NCBI GenBank assembly: GCA_946405145.1
Contig: CAMJGE010000001.1
Location: forward strand, 248,001 to 312,000
Direction: 5' to 3'
Origin: an uncultured Prevotella sp.
GTDB lineage: Bacteria > Bacteroidota > Bacteroidia > Bacteroidales > Bacteroidaceae
Length of the DNA: 64,000 bases
Both the position numbers and the translations under genes were made by a program. The notes beneath the pieces were generated by a model. That model did not search any database. It was not told the DNA's origin and was given only the letters and a program-made list of their open reading frames with translations. Shown here piece by piece: positions 8,539-18,046 of the stretch; positions within the stretch are counted from its first letter, which is position 1; each line of letters begins with the position of its first letter.

Positions 8539-9423
8539 ATGAAAGGAATCGTATTAGCAGGTGGTTCTGGTACACGTCTTTACCCCATCACCAAAGGTGT
8601 CAGCAAGCAGTTGATACCAATTTTCGATAAACCAATGATCTACTATCCCATCTCAACACTGATGCTGGCTGGTATTCGTGACATTTTGATTATTTCGACA
8701 CCGTATGATCTACCAGGTTTCAAACGCCTGTTAGGGGACGGCAGTGAACTAGGAGTTCGTTTCGAATATGCAGAACAACCTTCTCCTGATGGTTTGGCAC
8801 AAGCCTTCATTATTGGCGAGGAGTTTATAGGTAACGACAGTGTTTGTTTAGTACTGGGTGATAATATCTTTTATGGAAGTGGTTTTACTGGCATGCTGAA
8901 GCAGGCCGTTATCAATGCAGAGGAGAAGGGACACGCCACCGTCTTCGGCTATTACGTGAACGACCCTGAGCGTTACGGAGTGGCTGAGTTTGACGAGCAC
9001 GGAAACTGTCTGAGCATTGAAGAGAAACCTGAACATCCGAAGTCAAATTATGCTGTGGTTGGACTCTATTTCTATCCAAACAGCGTTGTAGAAATTGCCA
9101 AAAATATCAAGCCCAGCGCTCGTGGTGAATTGGAAATCACTACTGTGAACCAAACCTATCTGCAACAGAAGAACCTATTAGTCCAGACCCTACAGCGCGG
9201 TTTCGCGTGGCTTGATACAGGAACGCACGACTCACTTTCTGAAGCTTCAACTTTTATTGAGGTAATAGAAAAGCGTCAGGGATTAAAGGTTGCCTGTCTG
9301 GAAGAGATTGCCTACAAACGAGGATGGATTGACAAAGAGCAACTGATTGCTTTAGCACAGCCAATGGCTAAGAACGACTATGGCAAATATCTGCTCCGCA
9401 GAGCCGAAGAGTACGCAAAATAA
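8539..9423 (+). CDS. rfbA: Glucose-1-phosphate thymidylyltransferase
   Basis: 294 residues. It makes dTDP-glucose, the first step to dTDP-L-rhamnose for surface polysaccharide. The nucleotidyltransferase signature [16 protein letters not shown] and [15 protein letters not shown] at the N-terminus, VLGDNIFYG and [19 protein letters not shown] are all intact. The ATG at 8539 is chosen because an upstream TTG start would lie inside the -7 element. It is alone here: rfbD is 6.5 kb away on the other strand, and rfbB and rfbC are not in the window. Confidence 0.95.
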   Translation: MKGIVLAGGSGTRLYPITKGVSKQLIPIFDKPMIYYPISTLMLAGIRDILIISTPYDLPGFKRLLGDGSELGVRFEYAEQPSPDGLAQAFIIGEEFIGNDSVCLVLGDNIFYGSGFTGMLKQAVINAEEKGHATVFGYYVNDPERYGVAEFDEHGNCLSIEEKPEHPKSNYAVVGLYFYPNSVVEIAKNIKPSARGELEITTVNQTYLQQKNLLVQTLQRGFAWLDTGTHDSLSEASTFIEVIEKRQGLKVACLEEIAYKRGWIDKEQLIALAQPMAKNDYGKYLLRRAEEYAK

Positions 9424-9446
9424 CGTACTCTTCGAAACTTTTTTTG
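9405..9446 (+). terminator. rfbA terminator spanning its stop codon
   Basis: 11-base perfect arms (9405-9415 / 9424-9434) enclose the TAA, followed by AAAC and a run of seven T. Classic intrinsic terminator. Confidence 0.8.
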
Positions 9447-9453
9447 CCAATTA

Positions 9454-9485
9454 TTTGGTAGTTTCAATAAAATATCCTACTTTTG
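9454..9485 (+). promoter_or_regulatory. Promoter of the sigma-factor gene
   Basis: TTTG (9454-9457), 20-bp spacer, then TACTTTTG (9478-9485). One of the best matches to the Bacteroidota housekeeping promoter in the window; it leaves a 5' UTR of about 70 bases. Confidence 0.7.
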
Positions 9486-9559
9486 CAAGCGAATATTAAC
9501 ATTTAAAACTATTATTGCCTATCGAAACAAGCTTTACTCAGATTTAAAAATGAATAAAT

Positions 9560-10159
9560 ATGAGTATATTAAAAACAATGACCGACGAAGAGTTGGCATT
9601 GGCTTACATTGATGGCAATAACAGAGCATTCGACGTATTACTTTCTCGCAGTCAAGACAAAATCTTCGACTACATCTTTTATATGGTGAAGGATGAAGAC
9701 CTTGCCAATGATATGTTTCAAGAGACCTTTCTCAAGTTAATTACGAGACTAAGAGATGGGCGTTATGTCAATTCTGGCAAGTTCATTTGCTGGGCTATGC
9801 GTATTGCCCATAATGTGATTATCGATCACTTCAGAGCAACAAAAAGTAGTAAGATTGTGGATCAGGGAGAGGGTAATGATCTCTCGAATCTGCGTGGTAG
9901 CACCATATTTGACAGCAACCGTGAAAATGAGTTGACCAATGCTCAAGTCCTTAAAGATGTAAGACGATTGATGGAGAATCTGCCTGAAGCACAACGAGAA
10001 GTAGTATATATGCGTTACTTTCAGGATTTGTCATTCAAAGAGATTGCCGAGCAGACAAATGTCAGCATCAACACGTCATTAGGACGTATGCGCTACGCCC
10101 TGATAAACATGCGGAAACTGTCGAAAGAATATGGTGTCAGTCTCGTGATAGACTCCTGA
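9560..10159 (+). CDS. RNA polymerase sigma-70 family factor, ECF-like
   Basis: 199 residues. Sigma region 2 (DYIFYMVKDEDLANDMFQETFLKLI and the WAMRIAHNVIIDHFR segment, about residues 30-95) and region 4 (LPEAQREVVYMRYFQDLSFKEIAEQTNVSINTSLGRMRYAL, about 140-185) are both present. No anti-sigma gene is adjacent, so this is not the usual FecI/FecR pair, and its regulon is unknown. Its 3' end overlaps the convergent rpe gene by 23 bases. Confidence 0.92.
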   Translation: MSILKTMTDEELALAYIDGNNRAFDVLLSRSQDKIFDYIFYMVKDEDLANDMFQETFLKLITRLRDGRYVNSGKFICWAMRIAHNVIIDHFRATKSSKIVDQGEGNDLSNLRGSTIFDSNRENELTNAQVLKDVRRLMENLPEAQREVVYMRYFQDLSFKEIAEQTNVSINTSLGRMRYALINMRKLSKEYGVSLVIDS

Positions 10160-10793
10160 GCTGACGAACCACCTCCTCAGGCTGAGGGGCATTGAACACA
10201 TAGCTACCACTAACGAGCACATCGACGCCAGCAGCCACCAGTCGTGGAGCAGTCTCACCCTGAACGCCACCATCCACCTCAATGAGGGTGTTCAGGCCAT
10301 TCTCGTCGATCATCTGGCGCAGGCGCTTCACCTTGTCGATGGTGTTCTCGATGAACTTCTGTCCGCCAAAGCCCGGATTCACACTCATCAACAGCACCAT
10401 ATCAATATCGCCAAGAATATCCTCAAGTACAGAGACAGGTGTAGAGGGATTTAGTGTCACACCGGCTTTCATGCCTGCATTATGAATCTCCTGAACTGTG
10501 CGGTGCAGATGGACTGATGCCTCATAATGCACATTCATCATCATAGCCCCCAGTTTGGCTGTTTGCTGGATATAACGCTCTGGCTTCTCAATCATGTAAT
10601 GCACATCAAGTGGTTTTTTACAGGCCTTAGCTACAGCCTCAAGAACAGGGAATCCAAAAGAAATGTTTGGAACGAATGATCCGTCCATCACATCGAGATG
10701 AAGCCAGTCAGCCTCACTTCGGTTAATCATGTCAATGTCGCGGTCGAGATGCAGGAAATCGGCTGCGAGCAATGAAGGTGATACTAATGTCAT
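10137..10793 (-). CDS. rpe: Ribulose-phosphate 3-epimerase
   Basis: 218 residues. TIM-barrel enzyme of the pentose phosphate pathway that interconverts ribulose-5-P and xylulose-5-P. It starts MTLVSPSLLAADF, has the metal-binding HLDVMDGSFVPN motif, the VHYMIEKPE segment and the NPGFGGQKFIE loop, and the C-terminal VDGGV phosphate site. Last gene of the long minus-strand housekeeping run; its end overlaps the convergent sigma-factor gene by 23 bases with no terminator between them. Confidence 0.96.
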   Translation of the reverse strand: MTLVSPSLLAADFLHLDRDIDMINRSEADWLHLDVMDGSFVPNISFGFPVLEAVAKACKKPLDVHYMIEKPERYIQQTAKLGAMMMNVHYEASVHLHRTVQEIHNAGMKAGVTLNPSTPVSVLEDILGDIDMVLLMSVNPGFGGQKFIENTIDKVKRLRQMIDENGLNTLIEVDGGVQGETAPRLVAAGVDVLVSGSYVFNAPQPEEVVRQLRSLSRD

Positions 10794-10797
10794 AATC

Positions 10798-10902
10798 TCA
10801 ATTCAGGCTATATGCCTTGTTTAAATTGGTTTGATAGGTGTAGGCTATCTGCCGGATAATGTCAAGCGTACGCGCTTTGGGTCTTGGGGTAGAAATCTTC
10901 AT
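10798..10902 (-). CDS. Possible 34-residue basic protein between fmt and rpe
   Basis: An ATG at 10902 opens a 35-codon frame ending in TGA at 10798-10800, five bases before the rpe ATG. The product starts MKISTPRPKARTLDIIRQ and is rich in Arg/Lys with a likely helix. It lies 50 bases after the fmt stop in an operon whose other gaps are mostly under 25 bases, and it fills that gap almost exactly. The tight coupling to rpe argues for translation. It is too short to assign a family, and I have no expression evidence. Confidence 0.45.
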   Translation of the reverse strand: MKISTPRPKARTLDIIRQIAYTYQTNLNKAYSLN

Positions 10903-10952
10903 AGGCAACCACATCTTTAATAATGTTTATACCTAAGAAACGCACACACCTT

Positions 10953-11930
10953 TTATTTTATTATATAGTTCTCAATATTTTTGTTACCATTCAGGAAGTC
11001 ACGGGCTTTCATGCGAGTCTTACCAGCCAATTGCAGCTCATCGATCTGCAGCAGGAAGTCGCCTGTGGTGATATAGAGCACACCTTTATAGACCACTATC
11101 ATACCTGGACGCATACCAGGATTCTTCTCTGTTTTCGTAGTCTTAAATATCTTCAGATCAACCGATTTGCCATCAGGTCCCATCAGGGTAGTCCAGGCAC
11201 CTGGGTACGGACTCAGACCACGAATGAAGTCATAGATACGCTTGGAAGGACGATCCCAGTCGATCTCACAGACATCCTTAAACAGCTTAGGGGCTTCGTA
11301 GAGTCGTTTGAACTTACCCTCAAGCTCCTCCTGCGGAATACTCTCAGGATGCCCATCGGTCTCAATAATCTTCTCGATGGTCTCCAGACAGATGTCCGCA
11401 CCAAGATGCATCAGGCCGTTATACACATATTCAACATCAGCCGTATCAGGGATATCGAAAGCCTTCTGCAGGATCACACGACCTGTATCAATATCCTTAT
11501 CGAGGAAGAAGGTTGTAACACCTGTACGGGTCTCACCATTAATGACAGCCCAATTGATGGGAGCTGCGCCACGATACTGAGGCAACAAAGCCGCATGCAC
11601 ATTGAAAGTGCCATAGGCTGGCATATCCCAGACCACCTCGGGCAACATACGGAAAGCCACCACCACCTGAAGGTTTGCCTTATAACTGCGCAACTGCTCC
11701 ACGAATGCAGGATCTTTCATCTTCTCAGGCTGAAGCACAGGCAACTGATATTCCAGTGCATACTTCTTTACTTCTGAGGGCTGTACCTCATTCTGATGAC
11801 GACCTACGGGTTTGTCGGGCTGAGTAACCACAGCCACCACATTGTACTCGTTCTCCACTAAAGCCTTCAGTGTCTCCACTGCAAACTCTGGTGTACCCAT
11901 AAACACAATTCTTAAGTCCTTCTTCTCCAT
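10953..11930 (-). CDS. fmt: Methionyl-tRNA formyltransferase
   Basis: 325 residues. It formylates initiator Met-tRNA. The N-terminal formyltransferase domain starts with RIVFMGTPEFAVETL; the catalytic region FNVHAALLPQYRGAAPINWAVINGE contains the Asn/His/Asp-type active site loop, and a C-terminal OB-like domain (about 210-315) follows. It is 20 bases downstream of the ClC gene in the same operon. Confidence 0.97.
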   Translation of the reverse strand: MEKKDLRIVFMGTPEFAVETLKALVENEYNVVAVVTQPDKPVGRHQNEVQPSEVKKYALEYQLPVLQPEKMKDPAFVEQLRSYKANLQVVVAFRMLPEVVWDMPAYGTFNVHAALLPQYRGAAPINWAVINGETRTGVTTFFLDKDIDTGRVILQKAFDIPDTADVEYVYNGLMHLGADICLETIEKIIETDGHPESIPQEELEGKFKRLYEAPKLFKDVCEIDWDRPSKRIYDFIRGLSPYPGAWTTLMGPDGKSVDLKIFKTTKTEKNPGMRPGMIVVYKGVLYITTGDFLLQIDELQLAGKTRMKARDFLNGNKNIENYIIK

Positions 11931-11950
11931 AACTTCAATATTTCAATTCT

Positions 11951-13753
11951 TCAATCCTCACTCATATCCGCCACCATCTTACGATACATAGTATATATAC
12001 GCTGGCGGGATATATAACCTTTCAAACGGTTATCCACATCAAGTACAGGCAACCAATTAGCCCCTGTCCGATCAAATGCCCGCATCACATCAGCCATAGG
12101 TGTGGTATCGCTCAGTCGCGCCTTGGGGTCTGTCATCAGTTGTGAAGCCAGAAAATGATGATAAAGCTCGATGCGGAACACCACGTTACGGATTTTCATG
12201 ATATCGATCTCACCCAATAGCATGCCTCCGGCATCCAACACAGGAATAACCGTAGAATGACTACGACTGATCTTATTGACAATCTGCCCTAGTTCCATAT
12301 CTGGTGTCACACTCAAATAATCCTTTTCAATAACCGAGTCGAGATTCATCAGTGTCAGTACGGCATGATCGGTATGGTGCGTTATCAATTTACCCTGTTT
12401 GGCCAAACGGGAACCGTAAATACTATGGGGTTCAAAGATTATAATTGTAAGATAGGCACACACGCTGACAATCATGAGTGGCATAAACATACTATAGCCA
12501 CCTGTCAGTTCAGCAATCAAGAAGATACCCGTCAGAGGCGCGTGCATGACACCAGACATCACACCTGCCATACCTAATAACGAGAAATTCTTTTCTGGGA
12601 CATAAACACCGATTTCGTTCATATTCCATATCCGGGAAAAAAGGAATCCCGTAAAACAACCGATGAACAAGGAGGGAGCAAACGTACCACCACAACCACC
12701 ACCACCATTCGTGGCAGAAGTGGCCATCACCTTTGTAAACAAAACCAAAGCAATATATGGGATCAGCATGGAGCCCTGCCCAGAAAATAAAGAGTTATTC
12801 AGAATCTGATTCCAATCAGCCTCGGTCTTACCATTCAACAGCAGATTGATGCTGATATATCCCTCACCGTAAAGTGCTGGAAAAAGGAAGATCAGCAGAC
12901 TCAATACGGTTCCACCTATGGCCAGTTTAACATAAGGCTGATCCTTGAAACGGGCAAACACATCCTCACAGACACCCATCATACGGATAAAGTAAAGCGA
13001 TACCAAGCCACAACTGACACCCAACAAGACACAAGCAGGGATACGCTCTACTGACCATTCACTGTCAAGGTGAAAAGTAAATAGTGAAGCATCACCTCTA
13101 AATATATAAGTGAACACAGTGGCTGTCACACAAGATACGAGAATAGGCAATAAGGCCGACATCGTCATATCAATCATCAGCACTTCCAGCGTAAACACCA
13201 AACCAGCTATCGGTGCCTTGAAGATACCGGCAATAGCACCGGCAGCACCACACCCAACCAATGTCATCAACATTTTACGATCCAGATGGAATAGTTGCCC
13301 GAGGTTTGAGCCGATAGCCGAACCCGTCAACACAATCGGAGCCTCGGCTCCTACAGAGCCACCAAAACCAATGGTAATGGCAGAAGCGATGACTGAAGAC
13401 CAACAATTATGAGATTTCAGACGCGACTTGTTGGTTGAGATAGCGTAGAGGATACGAGTAATACCATGAGAAATATTATCCTTCACCACATATCGCACAA
13501 AGAGTGACGTAAGGTATATACCTACCACAGGATATACCAGATAAAGCCAGTTAGCGCCCGTACGATCGAAAGAGCTTGTGAGAAGCGAAACAATCTGGTT
13601 AATAATCCAGTGAAGTGAGAAAGCAGCAACGGCAGCAAAGAAACCAACAAGGAGGGCGAGAATGATCATAAACATCTTCTCACTCACATGTGCTACCCGC
13701 CATTCATGCAAACGGTGTAACCATGTCGGTTTCTTTGCAGCTACTTTTTCCAT
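11951..13753 (-). CDS. ClC-family chloride channel/antiporter with CBS pair
   Basis: 600 residues: about ten hydrophobic segments (28-440) followed by two CBS domains (about 460-595) that usually bind adenine nucleotides. The selectivity motifs are GGSVGAEAP (gating Glu137), GGGGCGGTFAPS and GVMSGVMHAPLTG; the gating Glu suggests an H+/Cl- antiporter rather than a pure channel, which is inference. Oddity: the nonapeptide FDRTGANWL occurs twice, at 62-70 in the membrane part and at 560-568 in the second CBS domain, with mostly different codons. It sits between sua5/yrdC and fmt. Confidence 0.93.
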   Translation of the reverse strand: MEKVAAKKPTWLHRLHEWRVAHVSEKMFMIILALLVGFFAAVAAFSLHWIINQIVSLLTSSFDRTGANWLYLVYPVVGIYLTSLFVRYVVKDNISHGITRILYAISTNKSRLKSHNCWSSVIASAITIGFGGSVGAEAPIVLTGSAIGSNLGQLFHLDRKMLMTLVGCGAAGAIAGIFKAPIAGLVFTLEVLMIDMTMSALLPILVSCVTATVFTYIFRGDASLFTFHLDSEWSVERIPACVLLGVSCGLVSLYFIRMMGVCEDVFARFKDQPYVKLAIGGTVLSLLIFLFPALYGEGYISINLLLNGKTEADWNQILNNSLFSGQGSMLIPYIALVLFTKVMATSATNGGGGCGGTFAPSLFIGCFTGFLFSRIWNMNEIGVYVPEKNFSLLGMAGVMSGVMHAPLTGIFLIAELTGGYSMFMPLMIVSVCAYLTIIIFEPHSIYGSRLAKQGKLITHHTDHAVLTLMNLDSVIEKDYLSVTPDMELGQIVNKISRSHSTVIPVLDAGGMLLGEIDIMKIRNVVFRIELYHHFLASQLMTDPKARLSDTTPMADVMRAFDRTGANWLPVLDVDNRLKGYISRQRIYTMYRKMVADMSED

Positions 13754-13768
13754 CTACTATTTACATTT

Positions 13769-14350
13769 TCACTTTCTGATAATCGTCACTTCACCATTTT
13801 CCTTCAGTTTGATAATACTCGAAGGGGTGTGGGGCTTATGTTCCTGACGTCTGCTCCAACATACGTAATCCACAGCCTCAATGATTCTGGGATCGATATC
13901 ACCATAATTCTGTGCAGCAGGCTCGCCACTGATATTGGCAGAGGTTGATACAATAGCCTTCTGGAATCTGAAACAAAGCTCTTTCGAGAAAGGCTCATTT
14001 GTGATACGCATCCCTACACTGCCATCTTCGGCAATCAGATTCTCCGCCAGATTGATGGCGCCATCTAGAATCAGCGTTGTCGGTTTACTCTCACTTTCCT
14101 TCAGACTATCAACAAGCTGCCAGGCCACATCAGGTACATTCCTGAAATAGCGTTGCATGCGGGCATCGCTATCCACCAAACAAATCAGAGCCTTTGAATC
14201 ATCACGTTGTTTGATTTCATACACACGTTTAACAGCCTCTTTATTTGTAGCATCACAGCCAATACCCCAGACGGTATCCGTAGGATAGAGAATCACCCCA
14301 CCCTTCCGCATCGTCTCGACTGCATTTTTAATATCCTCTTCCCTTGTCAT
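13769..14350 (-). CDS. Threonylcarbamoyl-AMP synthase (Sua5/YrdC/YciO family)
   Basis: 193 residues. It makes threonylcarbamoyl-AMP for the t6A modification of ANN-decoding tRNAs. The YrdC domain is clear: GGVILYPTDTVWGIGCDA near the N-terminus, the KQRDDSKAL nucleotide/phosphate loop, and a VSTSANISGEPAA stretch. The C-terminal Sua5 domain is absent, so it is the short TsaC-like form. Its ATG overlaps the prfC stop by one base (TAATG). YciO paralogues look similar, so the exact orthologue is uncertain. Confidence 0.88.
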   Translation of the reverse strand: MTREEDIKNAVETMRKGGVILYPTDTVWGIGCDATNKEAVKRVYEIKQRDDSKALICLVDSDARMQRYFRNVPDVAWQLVDSLKESESKPTTLILDGAINLAENLIAEDGSVGMRITNEPFSKELCFRFQKAIVSTSANISGEPAAQNYGDIDPRIIEAVDYVCWSRRQEHKPHTPSSIIKLKENGEVTIIRK

Positions 14351-15942
14351 TAGAATTCACTTGTAAAGTGGAACTTAATATGCTTGAAGTCCTCTTGAGC
14401 CATCGAGAGTACATAACCAGAATCAGCAAGGAAAACATCACGTCCTTCCTTATCCTTGGCCATATACTGATACTTACGCTTTTTGAAGTTCTCCAGTTCC
14501 GCATCGTCATCACTCTCAATCCAACAAGCCTTGTAGAGATGCACAGGTTCCCAACGGCACTTGGCATTATATTCGTTTTCAAGACGATACTGAATCACCT
14601 CAAACTGCAGTTGACCCACTGTACCGATAATCTTACGGTTATTAAACTGATTCACAAACAGCTGGGCAACGCCCTCATCCATCAACTGATCGATACCTTT
14701 CTGCAGCTGTTTCGACTTCATCGGATCATCGTTCTCAATATACTTGAACAATTCAGGTGAGAAAGAAGGCAGACCGCGGAAATGCAGCTGTTCTCCCTCC
14801 GTCAGTGTATCACCAATCTTAAACACACCACCCGAATCCGGCAGACCTACGATATCACCAGGCCATGCCTCATCAATAGTACTTTTACGCTGCGCCATAA
14901 ATTGTGTAGGCGAGGTAAAACGCATGGTCTTTCCTTGACGTACATGCAGATAAGGTTGGTTTCGCTGGAACTTTCCACTACAAACCTTACAAAAAGCAAT
15001 ACATGAGCGATGGTTAGGATCGATATTGGCTGTGATCTTAAAGATAAAACCCGTAAACTTCTTCTCCTCAGGCTCTACCTCACGCTCCTCTGCTTTAGTC
15101 GGGCGGGGCGAAGGGGCTATCTCTACAAAACAGTTCAACAGCTCCTGCACACCAAAGTTATTCAGGGCAGAACCAAAGAATACTGGCGCTACCTCAGCTG
15201 AGCGATAGGTCTCCACATCAAACTCTGGATAGACACCATCCACCAGTTCCAGATCCTCACGCAATTTGGCGGCATTTTCCTCACCTACCCTCTGATCGAG
15301 TTCTGCGCTATCAATATCCACCTCCACTTTATCCGTCACACGCTGTTTGTCTGGCGTAAAAAGATCGAGTTTTTGTTCATAGATATTATACACACCTTTG
15401 AACTTCGCACCTTGATTGATAGGCCATGACAACGGACGTACCTTAATTTCAAGTTCCTGTTCCAACTCATCGAGCAGGTCAAATGGATCACGTCCTTCAC
15501 GGTCCATCTTATTGATAAAGATGATTACGGGAGTCTTACGCATACGGCAAACCGTCATCAACTTTCTGGTCTGCGTCTCCACACCTTTGGCACCATCCAC
15601 CACGATAATGGCAGAATCCACAGCCGTCAGCGTACGGAACGTATCTTCTGCAAAATCCTGGTGACCAGGGGTATCAAGGATATTCACCTTGTATTCCACA
15701 TCCGACCCATCGGGGGTATAGTCAAACTCCATCACAGAGGTTGAAACAGAGATACCACGCTGTTTCTCAATATCCATCCAGTCGGATGTTGCAGTCTTCT
15801 TAATCTTATTATTCTTGACGGCACCAGCCACTTGTATCTGTCCACCGAACAATAGGAATTTCTCCGTCAGTGTCGTCTTACCCGCATCCGGGTGCGAAAT
15901 GATCGCAAATGTTCTTCTTCTGTCAATTTCCTGATTCATCAA
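14350..15942 (-). CDS. prfC: Peptide chain release factor 3
   Basis: 530 residues. GTPase that recycles RF1/RF2 after termination. G-domain motifs are in order: [14 protein letters not shown] (P-loop), [14 protein letters not shown] (switch I), [12 protein letters not shown] (G3), [11 protein letters not shown] (G4). EF-Tu-like domain 2 and the RF3 C-terminal domain follow ([24 protein letters not shown] region). Full length and standard. It is translationally coupled to the following YrdC gene and is 12 bases from rfbD. Confidence 0.97.
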   Translation of the reverse strand: MMNQEIDRRRTFAIISHPDAGKTTLTEKFLLFGGQIQVAGAVKNNKIKKTATSDWMDIEKQRGISVSTSVMEFDYTPDGSDVEYKVNILDTPGHQDFAEDTFRTLTAVDSAIIVVDGAKGVETQTRKLMTVCRMRKTPVIIFINKMDREGRDPFDLLDELEQELEIKVRPLSWPINQGAKFKGVYNIYEQKLDLFTPDKQRVTDKVEVDIDSAELDQRVGEENAAKLREDLELVDGVYPEFDVETYRSAEVAPVFFGSALNNFGVQELLNCFVEIAPSPRPTKAEEREVEPEEKKFTGFIFKITANIDPNHRSCIAFCKVCSGKFQRNQPYLHVRQGKTMRFTSPTQFMAQRKSTIDEAWPGDIVGLPDSGGVFKIGDTLTEGEQLHFRGLPSFSPELFKYIENDDPMKSKQLQKGIDQLMDEGVAQLFVNQFNNRKIIGTVGQLQFEVIQYRLENEYNAKCRWEPVHLYKACWIESDDDAELENFKKRKYQYMAKDKEGRDVFLADSGYVLSMAQEDFKHIKFHFTSEF

Positions 15943-15954
15943 TCTTTCTTATTT

Positions 15955-16809
15955 TCAATCTTTCAATTTCTTTATGCACTCGGTAAGCGATTCTTCCCAA
16001 TAGGGAATGTCAATGCCATAGGTCTGCTTTATTTTGGTTTTGTCAAGCACAGAGTAGTGTGGGCGGTTAGCTGGTGTAGGATATTCCTCCGTATGAAGGG
16101 GACGCACCTTACATGTCTTGATTCCTGCTATACGATGAATAGCTTTCGTAAAGTCATACCACGAGATAACACCTTCATTACTAAAATGATACACACCAGG
16201 GTTCACGCCTTTCTCGAAAGCCGTAAAGATAACAGCAGCCAAATCACGGGCATACGTCGGAGTGCCGATCTGGTCGAAGATGACTCCCAACTCTGGGCGC
16301 TCCTGCCCCAAGCGGATCATCGTCTTCACGAAGTTATTCCCGAAGGTCGAATAAAGCCATGCTGTACGGATGATCATTGTCTTTGCGCAAGCTTTCTGAG
16401 CAGCTTCTTCACCAGCCAGTTTAGTACGGCCATAAGTACTATTAGGGCACACGGGATCTGTCTCCACATAAGGAGTATGATTGGTTCCGTCAAACACATA
16501 GTCTGTCGAAATCTGAATCATCCAACCGCCACGTTTCTCGACAGCAGCAGCCAGATAGCCGGGTGCCACAGTATTAAGAATGGTGCAAAGCTCCTGGTTC
16601 TCTTCTGCCTTATCAACAGCGGTATAGGCGGCACAGTTCACGATACCATCAATCTCGTTATCACTGACAAAAGCCTCCACAGCAGCCTGATTGGTAATAT
16701 CCAACTCTGCCACATCTGTATTAAAATAAGTATGCTGAGGGTGCTTAGCCTCCAACAACTGCATCTCATTTCCCAATTGGCCATTACAGCCTGTTACTAG
16801 TATCTTCAT
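15955..16809 (-). CDS. rfbD: dTDP-4-dehydrorhamnose reductase
   Basis: 284 residues from the ATG at 16809 (a TTG nine bases upstream is in frame but overlaps the previous gene). Extended short-chain dehydrogenase with the NAD(P) motif KILVTGCNGQLG, the catalytic YGRTKLAGE (Tyr-x3-Lys) and STDYVFDG. It makes dTDP-L-rhamnose. Separated from rfbA and placed in a housekeeping run, which is common in Bacteroidales. One base separates it from the DUF4924 stop. Confidence 0.95.
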   Translation of the reverse strand: MKILVTGCNGQLGNEMQLLEAKHPQHTYFNTDVAELDITNQAAVEAFVSDNEIDGIVNCAAYTAVDKAEENQELCTILNTVAPGYLAAAVEKRGGWMIQISTDYVFDGTNHTPYVETDPVCPNSTYGRTKLAGEEAAQKACAKTMIIRTAWLYSTFGNNFVKTMIRLGQERPELGVIFDQIGTPTYARDLAAVIFTAFEKGVNPGVYHFSNEGVISWYDFTKAIHRIAGIKTCKVRPLHTEEYPTPANRPHYSVLDKTKIKQTYGIDIPYWEESLTECIKKLKD

Positions 16810-16810
16810 A

Positions 16811-17356
16811 TCATTCAAATTTCAATCCTTCTTCCTTATCTTTCTTGTAATAGTCTGAGAGCATCCCGATAAAAGTACTGATTTCCTTCACGGCATGAGC
16901 CGTATCGGGCGATATCTCCTTCTTCTGCAAACGAAGCAGCATCATACCGTAAAGCGAGTTGAAACAGGTCTCGATCTCGTTCTCCTCCTTATTAGCCCCA
17001 CGGTTGCGCAGCTCCACGATGAATGGCAGCACCTTGTAGTATTCTGTATTATAAAAAGGGAACTTCGATGACTGCAACAGCTGGTCGTTCAATTCAATCA
17101 GCATCTGGAGTGTCACCTTATTAATTTGAAGATGCCCCTTCTCACGGCATCCCTCCTGATTCATCATACGGATAAGATTACCAAACCAGTCGATCTCTTC
17201 TTCCTTCTGTTCGTCGGTATAGTCAAAACGCTCCACATACTCACGTTTGATACGTGTCAGTGAGCAGTCAAACGCCCGTATCGTATCCTCGACCTGCCAC
17301 ATATACAGCAGATACTCTGCAATATTCTTCTTTCTTAATTCCTGAGCTATATACAT
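16811..17356 (-). CDS. DUF4924 family protein
   Basis: 181 residues from ATG 17356 (an in-frame TTG six bases upstream was not used). It begins MYIAQELRKKNIAEYLLYMWQVEDTIRAF, which I recognise as the Bacteroidales DUF4924 family; all-helical and cytoplasmic, with no known function. Residues about 95-140 repeat short charged helices. Coupled to both neighbours (TGA TT ATG upstream, TGA T ATG downstream), so probably co-expressed with rfbD and the LysE-type gene. Confidence 0.85.
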   Translation of the reverse strand: MYIAQELRKKNIAEYLLYMWQVEDTIRAFDCSLTRIKREYVERFDYTDEQKEEEIDWFGNLIRMMNQEGCREKGHLQINKVTLQMLIELNDQLLQSSKFPFYNTEYYKVLPFIVELRNRGANKEENEIETCFNSLYGMMLLRLQKKEISPDTAHAVKEISTFIGMLSDYYKKDKEEGLKFE

Positions 17357-17358
17357 AA

Positions 17359-18024
17359 TCAAAAAAATCTAACCAGGTTCGTCGTCGTACCCAGAAGCAT
17401 GATCACAGAACCGATAATCACCGCCACTCCAATCACCTGGTTAATCAGTTTAATACCATAGGTGTCGAACTTCGCACGGATCTTATCCACCAGCCACGTT
17501 AGTCCCCACCACCAGAGCAGTGCACCTCCCACAATACTGGCAAAACCAACCACCATCTCAAACGGATGGTCAGGCAGCACAAAGGCAAACTGGGCATACA
17601 TCGCCAGGAAGAGGAACACTATCAGCGGGTTAGAGAACGTTACGAGGAACGCTGTCCATGAATTATACCAAAGCGTTCCTTTCTGCTGCCCAGACTGGTG
17701 CATCTTCTTCGTAGGATCCGAACGATAGGTGTAGAGTCCGAAACAGAGCAGCATCACACTACCCACAATCTGAAGATAAAATCTGTTCTGGTCGTTGGTG
17801 ATAAAGTCCATCACGAACGACATACCGAAACCCGCAAAGCCAGCGTATATAATATCGCTGGCAGCGGCTCCGAGGCCTGTGGCAAGTCCATACCAGCGCC
17901 CTTTGTTCAGCGTGCGCTGCACACAAAGGATGCCCACAGGACCCATCGGGGCACTGGCGATCACCCCAATCATCATCCCTTTAAAGATGAAATCCAATAT
18001 GTTTATTGGTACGTGAAACGGCAT
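17359..18024 (-). CDS. LysE/RhtB-type amino-acid exporter
   Basis: 221 residues from ATG 18024 (an in-frame TTG at 18054 overlaps the preceding gene and adds a basic tail unlike the family). Six hydrophobic segments; the first contains the family hallmark APMGPVGILCVQRTL, followed by GLATGLGAAASDIIYAGFAGFG. Substrate unknown: the family exports Lys, Arg, Thr, homoserine lactones and others. Confidence 0.85.
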   Translation of the reverse strand: MPFHVPINILDFIFKGMMIGVIASAPMGPVGILCVQRTLNKGRWYGLATGLGAAASDIIYAGFAGFGMSFVMDFITNDQNRFYLQIVGSVMLLCFGLYTYRSDPTKKMHQSGQQKGTLWYNSWTAFLVTFSNPLIVFLFLAMYAQFAFVLPDHPFEMVVGFASIVGGALLWWWGLTWLVDKIRAKFDTYGIKLINQVIGVAVIIGSVIMLLGTTTNLVRFF

Positions 18025-18046
18025 CGTATATCTCGCCCTCGCGAGT

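Noticed and set aside
10923..11777. 284-codon frame opposite fmt
   Set aside because: fmt is unmistakable on the other strand; the product has no family features.
15892..16800. 302-codon frame opposite rfbD
   Set aside because: Shadow of rfbD; the product shows no recognisable domain.
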